NCBI GenBank assembly: GCA_023213395.1
Contig: CM041465.1
Location: 217,503,741 to 217,567,740, forward strand
Direction of reading: 5' to 3'
DNA length: 64,000 nucleotides
DNA from: Cycas panzhihuaensis
Taxonomy: Eukaryota; Cycadophyta
Part shown: positions 56,890 to 64,000 of the stretch, piece after piece
Numbering within the stretch: position 1 is the stretch's first letter
Layout of the letters: every line of letters starts with the position of its first letter
Position numbers and translations under genes: made by a program
Notes under the pieces: model-generated
Database searches by the model: none
What the model was told of the DNA's origin: nothing
The model's input: only the letters and a program-made list of their open reading frames with translations

Positions 56890-57439
56890 CCATTAGACTT
56901 TAACTAACTAGTTGAAGTGGTCATGATCCTAGGTACAATCATATTAGGCTTTGAGGTCCTTGATAAAACCCTCCCATTGATAACTAAGTCCAACAATTAT
57001 TTTCTTAACCCATTAAGTACCATTAGTGAAAATCCAGTTCTATGTATAAAGATCTAAGCAAAATCTTTTTGTTTGTTGGAGCTTGGTGAAGAAAAAAGTA
57101 TTATTCCATTTGTATTACCTAAGTTTATAAATTTATGCCATTAAATTTCTTGATTTCAACTTTAGGAAGGTAGTTGGGTTGGAAGCATCAGTTTTCCTGA
57201 TCCTCATCATCCCTATTGAAATAATAATCACCCATGTAAGTAATGTCCTCAAATTTAATATTTTCCTTAGATTTTTTATGATTGTCTTCTTCTTAGGTAT
57301 GTTTCATAGTTGTTAACTTGAGCACTACCCTTTTGAACTTTTCATAGAAGTCTATTTAGATATATTGTATGTCTCCTCAAAGTTGGGTGACTGTGTGATT
57401 GAGCTCTTGAGTCTAATTAGGGATCACCTTAGGGGCCAT
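56890..57439 (-). pseudogene. Gypsy-1 gag, N-terminal part
   Basis: On the minus strand an ATG at 57439 opens MAPKVIPN-stop-TQELNHT, then DFYEKFKRVVLKLTTMKHT, FEDITYMGDYYFNRDDEDQE, LPKVEIKKFNG and TWVIQMEQYFF, matching the Ty3/gypsy Gag N-terminus (PKFDG...W...E.YF). Stops include likely Gln and Trp positions. It continues at 45961 across Gypsy-2. Confidence 0.72.
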
Positions 57440-60400
57440 TTGGTTTCCAAACCAAAATGGAATCTTAATTAGTAAATATGGATGAAGGGTTTTGATGGGA
57501 TGTCTATATATTGTTTATCCCTAAAAGTTATAACTAGGAATGCATATACATCATTTAACCCTAATTCTTTATAATGAAGGAATGTGAAGGTGTTTTTTTT
57601 TTAAGGAAAAGGTTTGAAACTCTATTTTAAATTTGGAAATAAAGGAAGGCTACAAAAATCTAGCCACTGTATGAGGAGTTATATGAACTTCTTATAGACT
57701 TTTGGATCTCCTAACTATATTCAAATCTTTATAAGGTGAAATTCTCTACTTTCATAAAAGATTGTTAATATGGCTAGAGAGGGTCTTTGGTTTAAAATTA
57801 TAAGAGGCTTCTACTCCTAAATTTTGGAGGGAAATTGGGTTATCGTTAATGAGTTATGATCTTGAGAAGAAAATTAAATACAAATTAGAAATTTTTAAGA
57901 ATTCAACATGGAATTTATGTAGGAGTTATCAAGGGAGCTTTTATGCAGAATGGTGTTTTGGATGGTCCCCTGAAGTTTGTAATTAAACTAAGATCTTGGT
58001 AGTGAGCCACTTATGATCAACTAATTAACTAACTAATTAGGTGTGCATAAATTATAGATTGACTAATTGGGTATACTAGTTCTGGGAATTATCTACTTTA
58101 TAGGCCCCTCTATGGTACCATTATCAAAGTAATCATATATAAGGAGTAGCTTCTGATGTCATCTCGGTGGACCTAAACTAGATATCTCTCAATCAATGGG
58201 GTGTTTCCTTTGTATCAATTAGAACTGGGAGATATGAGGTTTAAGAAGACCTAAGTAACCACCTTTGCCTAACTCCTAAGAAGGACTCTTCACCTAGTTA
58301 TGTTGTTAACTAAGATATGGATGAAGAATTTGACGAAAGGCTTGGATGTAAGGGGGGTGGTGGAATCCACTAACCTACATAACTAGGTGAAGGAGTTCTA
58401 GATTCAGAACTACTTTGATAATATTTTCAAAATTCTTCTTAGGGACTCATATTCTTTGATCTTTTCAACCTTTTGAGTTTTACTTAGATAAAGGGAAGGG
58501 TTAAGCAAATGGAAAATTTTTCTTTCTTTTCCTCTTTTTTCTTGTGTTTTGTTTTGTTAATTTTTTTTTGTTGTTATGTTTAACAAAATGAAATGAATTA
58601 AAACAAGGTAATCTATAAAGCAAAAAGGCCTCTTCTACCTTCAACTAATAAGTAAGGAAGAAATATAACTAGATGTATGTAATGCGGTTTTTGTATTTTT
58701 TGCTTTAAAGATGAAGGATACTAATGCAACTATGGAACTAACCTTTTAAATGTAATATACACTCTTTACTATGAAAGAAATCAAATCAACTAAGAAGAGA
58801 TGTAACACACCATGCAATCACCTTATACAAACTTTTAAAGAATTTTGATAACATGTAATACTATTTAAAAGATTTTACTTCCCATACATACAATCTCTTC
58901 TTTGAATAAATGTTCTATGATACAAAAAGAGAGGTTTCAAAGATGTGATACAACTTTGAAGATTCTATCTCAATTAGAGTAAGAAATACTCCAAAAGGAT
59001 CCTTGAATTTCTAATAATCTAAAAAAAAAAAAAATCAAGCATGCACTTTCTATTCAACACTTTAAATTATTTTTTCAAGGAAGAAAAAGAAATTTTAAAA
59101 CTAAAATTAAGCAAATAATAAAACTCTAGAATCAAGACTTCTTTCCTAATTCATAAATCTACCTCAGAATGAATCTTATCTTTCAATTGATCAATCCTTT
59201 CCAACTTTTTCCTTTAAAACAAGTAAAGAAAGAGAATCAATAAGCAAGAAGGGCTAAACCATAGCCAAACAAAATCAAACAAAATAGTAAACTTTTTAAA
59301 ATACAAACTGTTATGCAAAAATTGGAAGGGGTAGCTATATGAATAGTGGAGAGATGACCGTGCCCCACCTTAGTCTATCCCTTATAAACCCTATAAAGGG
59401 CTAGCCTTTCAATAAGTATTTTAAGCCAAAAAATACATATAAGAATACCATAATAACTAGCAAAAAGAAAGAGCAAGTTCTGAGCAAAGGACAACCTTCA
59501 AAAAATAGTGAAATAAGTAAAAATCACATAAGAAAGACCTTACCAATTTAGAAAAACTTTGAGGATAAAAAATTTAAAAGAAAACCATAAAAGTTGAACA
59601 TTAAACCATCAATATTTAAACACCAATGAAGTAGCAAGTTACAACATTAAATTATTCTCTTAATTTCACCCATAAGCATCACAAAAATTGATTTTAAATT
59701 TACAATAGTAGCAGTCTTCAAAAAATCTCCCAAAAGTCACTAAAAATCCACCAAAAACTTGAGCAAATCACACTCTACCTTACAACAATAAATTACAAAA
59801 CCTTACTAAGCATTCTTGGGCATTGAAAGGATAAGATTCCATCAAATCTAGGTGTTGACATATAAAAAATTTGTGCACTGGCCAAATTTTACATGCATGA
59901 TAGTAAAAAATGCAATCATTGTGTTTTTGGACCTAATAAAAATGTAATTTTACTCTAAAAATATGACTAGTTATGTTTTTGGCAATACCAAAAATGCAAT
60001 AATCAGATAAATAAAAATGAACTTATTAAAAAGCTAGAAAAAAATGATTTCTAAATATACATTGAGGTATAAATGACTTTATAAATGAGTAAAGAGGCCT
60101 AAAACAAGATGAAGACATTAAGCATAAGCCCAAAAATGAGTAAAAATGATAAAAATTAGGTGAAGTCAAGACTAAAATATAAAAATAATGAGTTTTAAAG
60201 GAAACTTTAGATTAAATTGATTGTGAAAGAAAATTTGTAATGCCATAGTCTTAGTTATCGGTAGGTGATAGTAAAATATACATCACATCATTATTCATCA
60301 TGCATCATAAAGCAAAAATCCATATATTAATTTATCAAAACATGGCTTAACTCATCATAAACCCAAGTCCATCATTTATTTTTCCATAAAACCATACAAA

Positions 60401-60593
60401 AGATAGATCAAAAATCATAAATACAAATAAGAGGCCAGGTTTTTATGAAACGTTTATCCCCTTGACACCTGAAGCTCCTACCCTAAAAAGAAAGTAGGAT
60501 GGTAAAAGGTGGCAATGATAAAGGTGACTATTTCTTGATTAATTGTAAAGGAGACTAAATAAACCATATAAATGATGAGGTGAAGAAGCCCTA
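57440..60593. other. Unassigned AT-rich interval
   Basis: No conserved reading frame, RNA gene or LTR recognised. The 5' LTR of Gypsy-1 should lie in the left part, but I could not find sequence matching its 3' LTR. Homopolymer runs occur (57590-57601, 58561-58569, 59020-59033). Confidence 0.5.
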
Positions 60594-60644
60594 TGATCTA
60601 TTCTGAAATAAATTTCCTACAATAGTAGGATTAAAAAGTTCTTG

Positions 60645-60885
60645 CTAATAAACTTACCTAAAAAGATTGGGTTCCTAATACCAAAATGTCACTATTTACA
60701 TCTCTTGCCTAAAAGGATTGGGCATTTATCATCATCATAAACCTACCTAAAAGGAATGGGTATCTGTCAACACTAAGAACCTATCTAATACCCATAAATT
60801 AGATAGGACTTTGCTATCAAAAATACCCACAAACTAGATGGGACTTCATTATTAAATGCCCACAAACTGGATGGGACTTTACTAT
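60645..60885. repeat. Short interspersed repeats before the minisatellite
   Basis: Three copies of a CCTAAAA(A/G)GATTGGG-like motif (about 60656, 60710, 60747), then three copies of CCCA(C/T)AAA(C/T)T(A/G)GAT-GGGACTTT-like sequence up to 60885. Confidence 0.65.
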
Positions 60886-60893
60886 ACAACTGA

Positions 60894-61513
60894 TCATAGT
60901 TTATCTCTCTTTAACTACATGTTGGAGGGAAATCTTTTTGCTAAAAGAAAAATAATAGACTATCATAGTTCATGAACTCATTAACAAGTGATTTTTTGAG
61001 CAAACCCATCATAGTTTAGCCTCATTAATGGGGTGAGGGCTTTCAGAGGTTGATTATCATAGTTTAACCTCATTAACAATAATTTTTGAAGGGTTCTCTA
61101 TCATAGTTTAAGCTCGTTAATAGATAGAAAGGACTCTGAGCATGACCCTATCATAGTTTAGGCTCATCAACAGGTGAAAGAAGATTTAGAGCATGACACT
61201 ATCATAGTTTAGGCTTATCATCAGGTGAAATAAGATTTAAAGCAAGGTTCTTGTCATAATTTTAGCTCTTCAATAGGTAAAAGAAGACTCAAAGCATCAT
61301 TCCTATCATAGTTTAAGCTCTTTAATAGGCAAAGGAAGGCTTGGAGCATCATTCCTATCATAGTTTAAGCTCTTTAACAAGTAAAAGAAGGCTCAGAGCA
61401 TCATTCCTATCATAGTTTAAGCTCTTTAACAGGTAAAAGAAGGCTCAGAGCATCATTCCTATCATAGTTTAAGCTCTTTAATAGGCAAAAGAATACTCAG
61501 AGTGAGGTTCCTT
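60894..61513. repeat. Minisatellite, 12 units, converging on 52 bp
   Basis: Units each start TCATAGTTTA-(A/G)GCTC. Starts: 60894, 60963, 61009, 61057, 61101, 61151, 61202, 61254, 61306, 61358, 61410 and 61462. Spacing is irregular at the left (69, 46, 48, 44, 50, 51, 52) and exactly 52 bp at the right, where neighbouring units are nearly identical. Confidence 0.95.
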
Positions 61514-62244
61514 TAGAGAAAAACACAAAAAACTATGTAAAAGGAGTGAATGTAGACAAATAAATTATGTCTCCAAAGGAAAATAAGCTCCATGAGAAAA
61601 TAATTAGGTCTTAAAATGATAATTGAAACTTATCAAAGCAAATATGAATAGTTTTCAACATTTCAAAGTAATTTTGATGATAATGATGGTTGAAAAGGAG
61701 TTTAAATTACTTTGATAGATTCCATGGGAGCTAGTAAAAATTCTACCTAAGAAAATAGAGAAAAGCCCATCCCTATTTGTAAGGAAATTGATGAAAAAGA
61801 GTTTCATTTTCACAAGAGGGAGGAGGGGAAAAGGAGATAACCAAAGGTCATTTCTCTCATTTTCAAGGCATTCAAGAGCTCTTTCTAATAGAGGACTAGC
61901 CCTAGAGAATCATCATCAGTAGGATGGAGTAGAGAGCTAGATACCTGATGAGTCAAATTCTTTTTTTTTTTTTTAATTGAAAATGTAACAATATAGTGCA
62001 AAAACTATGAATACTACACTAAAAATATGGTTAAGCAGTGAAAAACATGATAACAGGATAAAAAATATGACTTTATAATTGAAGACCATCAGAAGAAGTT
62101 ATGTTTTTTACTATGAAGTCATGTTTTTTTACTATAAAATTACATTTTTAGTTATACTACCATACTTTTGAACTTTACTTAGAAAATATTTAAGAATTAA
62201 AAATTATAAAATGAAATGAAGAAACTAACATGATTTTAATACCA
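61514..62244. other. Unassigned AT-rich interval
   Basis: No coding signal. A T-run of about 16 lies near 61961-61975. Confidence 0.5.
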
Positions 62245-63476
62245 TGATGCGGGCCCTAGAGAAAGTCAAGATGTGGGAGAATGAGGGGTTGGCCATTGAG
62301 GAACTCATTATCTAGTTAGATGAGGCAGGATGGGGGATTCTGAGAGCATGTGGACTCTCACGGGTGAGTGAATTGACCTAGATTATGATGGAGCATGAGA
62401 TCTTATACTATTTTATCAGTTGTTAGGTCCCAGGGTGTAACATATTCTGAGTATGAGTTATTGAAGAGATTAAGATCACTTTAAGAGATGTGGGAAGGAT
62501 CCTTGGGGTTAGCTAGCACTAAAAGCAAGTGGGGCTCATTAGAGTAACTAATGATGAGTCCTAGATGGCATGTAGTAAGTATCTAATGGGGTTTACTAAC
62601 TAGATTGACCATCATGGGATATCAGTAGAGGTTATTCAGATAGCAGGCAACATCCCTATGGTTAACAGGATCATTGCTTTGATCATCATTTATAGGATAG
62701 CGAGAACCCAAAATTTTATAGGGGTTTTGGCTCAGTAGACTAGATTTGTTAGGAGATGTAAGCAGGGGATCTAACTCAACTGGGGTTAGCATATAGTAGA
62801 CAATTTTAGCCATTAGTTATCTAGGATTAGGAGGATAATAAGGGGAGGTTTCTCGTACATCTCTATATTCATATGTTGGTTATATGACCATGTTCTGGTC
62901 ATGAGACTAGGAGGTAAACCAGGAGAGCTAACTATGATGGATCTATGGATGAACATGTGGTACATGAGGTCGTAAATCTACAATAGGCCAGCTATCATGG
63001 TAAGGAGTATACATAGCCCTGTCCTTAGTAAGATGACCAGCAGATAACTCATGGAGGATGCGTATACAGGGATTCCAATATAGAGAAGTGATGAGATAGA
63101 TGTTACACAGAGGGTAATAACATAGGAGGCTCCTGTGGCTAGGTGTGGGAGAGGGAGAGCACAAGATGGAGGAGGACTAGGTGGGAGAGATGGTGGATAG
63201 ATAGGAGAGGGAGGCAGAGGAGGTGCCTCATCTAGTGGGGGAGCAAGAGGGAGATATGAGATGCTTGGGAGAGTAGGTGGAACACTTGTGGAGGTCGAGG
63301 AGGCTCCATATAGAGCATGGAGCTAGGCTTAATTGATGGATAAGGTAGAGGTGGAGGGAGCAGAGCACGAGAAGGCGAGGCTACCTAGGAGGCTCCCCAT
63401 GAGCCATACAAAGGGGAAGTACCACCATTCAAGGAGGCGATGAGATCAGAGCTAGCAAGAGGAGGGGGATCATCAG
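62245..63476 (+). pseudogene. Decayed plant-mobile-domain-like gene, first exon
   Basis: From ATG 62245 one frame runs without frameshift for about 350 codons to a Gly/Arg-rich tail, broken by roughly 15 to 20 stops. Blocks: LDEAGWGILRACGLSRVSEL, EHEILYYFISC-stop-VPGC, IEEIKITLRDVGRILGVS and FICWLYDHVLVM. The spacing (aGf.L...L...Fi.W.P..n.F...EE..ITL.DV..ILG) fits the plant mobile domain (aminotransferase-like PMD, PF10536 type), found in host MAIN-like genes and in transposons. The tail includes CGRGRAQDGGGLGGRDGG. Many stops fit lost Trp, Gln or Arg codons. The family call is by pattern only. Confidence 0.45.
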
Positions 63477-63575
63477 GTATGTTATTCAATTGATTTTTAT
63501 TACTTCATATTATACTTTTACTTTATGAGGACTTTTATTCTAGGGGACTGATCATGAATTACATGTTTTCACTAG
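63477..63575 (+). other. Putative intron of the PMD-like pseudogene
   Basis: Donor CAG/GTATGT at 63476/63477, then AT-rich sequence. Possible acceptors are TTCTAG at 63543 and TTTTCACTAG at 63575. After 63575 an open frame resumes with GDEMVNLKEVQRILEMIF. Confidence 0.4.
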
Positions 63576-63960
63576 ATAGGTGACGAGATGGTGAACTTGA
63601 AGGAGGTACAAAGGATATTGGAGATGATATTCCCTTATGTTCTAGAGTTAGAGAAGGTGCAAGCATGGAACATAGTGGATCATAGACTAATGGAGCATTA
63701 TATTGACTATTATAGCCATGATCTTTGAGCTTGAGATCTTTACATGGATACAAGGGTAGAGATGAGGACACAAGACCCAAAGCTTAAGGAAAGCGAGGAT
63801 GAGAGATGAAACTTGTACAGGATGGTATTGGCTCAGGTAGGAGCATGATATACTCCATTAATTAGTACCATTGTACAACAGGAATGACACCACCTTCCAC
63901 CTTGTGATGAGTCTATATGTGGGGAGGCTTCAGGTATAAGGGAGAGAGTAGACTTAGGTA
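63576..63960 (+). pseudogene. PMD-like pseudogene, possible second exon
   Basis: Reads EVQRILEMIFPYVLELEKVQ, AWNIVDHRLMEHYIDYYSHD, stops, then LYMDTRVEMRTQDPKLKESE and NLYRMVLAQVGA. No domain recognised. It may continue beyond the window. Confidence 0.35.
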
Positions 63961-64000
63961 TCCTAGAGGGATCTCATCAAGAGTCTGATGAATGAGTATA

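Noticed and set aside
57440-58620. 5' LTR of Gypsy-1
   Set aside because: Searched for by eye using TGTTAGGAACC, the TATA block and the purine-rich parts of the 3' LTR; no convincing match.
60894-61513. Regular 52-bp array as a CRISPR-like locus
   Set aside because: The whole unit is repeated, not a short repeat with unique spacers, and the genome is clearly plant nuclear.
59850-62220. Inverted similarity between AT-rich segments near 59880-60000 and 62050-62170 as terminal inverted repeats of a DNA transposon
   Set aside because: Only short blocks such as AAAATTACATTTTTA match; low-complexity AT sequence is enough to explain this, and no TSD or transposase was seen.
1-64000. tRNA, rRNA, miRNA or intact host protein-coding genes
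   Set aside because: No cloverleaf, rRNA core or conserved host gene block was recognised on either strand; tRNA-like hits are only the retroelement primer-binding sites.

Overview
The window looks like plant nuclear DNA from a large, repeat-rich genome. It carries Ty1/copia elements primed by an initiator-Met-type tRNA site, a plant L1 LINE with a DUF4283-type ORF1, a Tat-like Ty3/gypsy element with 2.5-kb LTRs, and a decayed plant-mobile-domain-like reading frame. I see no intact host gene, no rRNA or tRNA gene and no CRISPR array. Nearly every support comes from retroelement anatomy: LTR pairs, 5-bp target-site duplications (TSDs), primer-binding sites (PBS), polypurine tracts (PPT) and conserved Gag/Pol motifs. 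The names Copia-1 to Copia-6 and Gypsy-1 and Gypsy-2 are local labels only.

Layout, left part (1-32679): a stack of nested copia insertions. Copia-6 (minus) is the outermost host. It is cut at the start of its integrase by Copia-3 (minus), whose 5' LTR is 30861-31330. Copia-3 is in turn broken by five later insertions: Copia-1 (minus, runs off the left edge), Copia-4 (minus, TSD TTGCC), a 2.5-kb solo Gypsy LTR (TSD CCTTC), Copia-2 (plus) and Copia-5 (minus, TSD CTATT). The Copia-3 pieces lie at 30658-30860, 26182-26556, 18042-18560, 14826-15550 and 7098-7475. Read in that order on the minus strand they give gag, zinc knuckle, protease and integrase. Copia-1 and Copia-2 are one family. Copia-4 and Copia-5 are another, and Copia-5 is an internal-deletion derivative.

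Middle (32680-42057): two related LTR-end-like repeats flank about 2 kb without recognisable coding. They are followed by a full-length L1-type LINE (35590-42041) with a 16-bp TSD and a 3' A-tract. Its ORF2 keeps one reading frame from endonuclease to zinc-finger domain and is broken only by stop codons until a frameshift in the terminal RNase H.

Right (42042-57439): a decayed minus-strand Ty3/gypsy element (Gypsy-1) is split in its gag by Gypsy-2 (45962-56884, TSD CCCTC). Gypsy-2 is GC- and CpG-rich, unlike everything around it. Its pol is odd: the reverse transcriptase N-terminus is fused directly to the integrase C-terminus, and an RNase H domain lies downstream of the end of pol. The rest (57440-64000) is AT-rich unassigned sequence, a 52-bp minisatellite (60894-61513), and a stop-riddled plus-strand frame resembling the plant mobile domain (62245 to the window end).

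Decay pattern: the copia elements and the LINE are broken mostly by stops at former Gln and Trp codons, as expected from deamination of methylated cytosines. Gypsy-2 is broken mostly by short indels, and its two LTRs also differ mostly by clustered short indels, which raises the question of assembly quality there.
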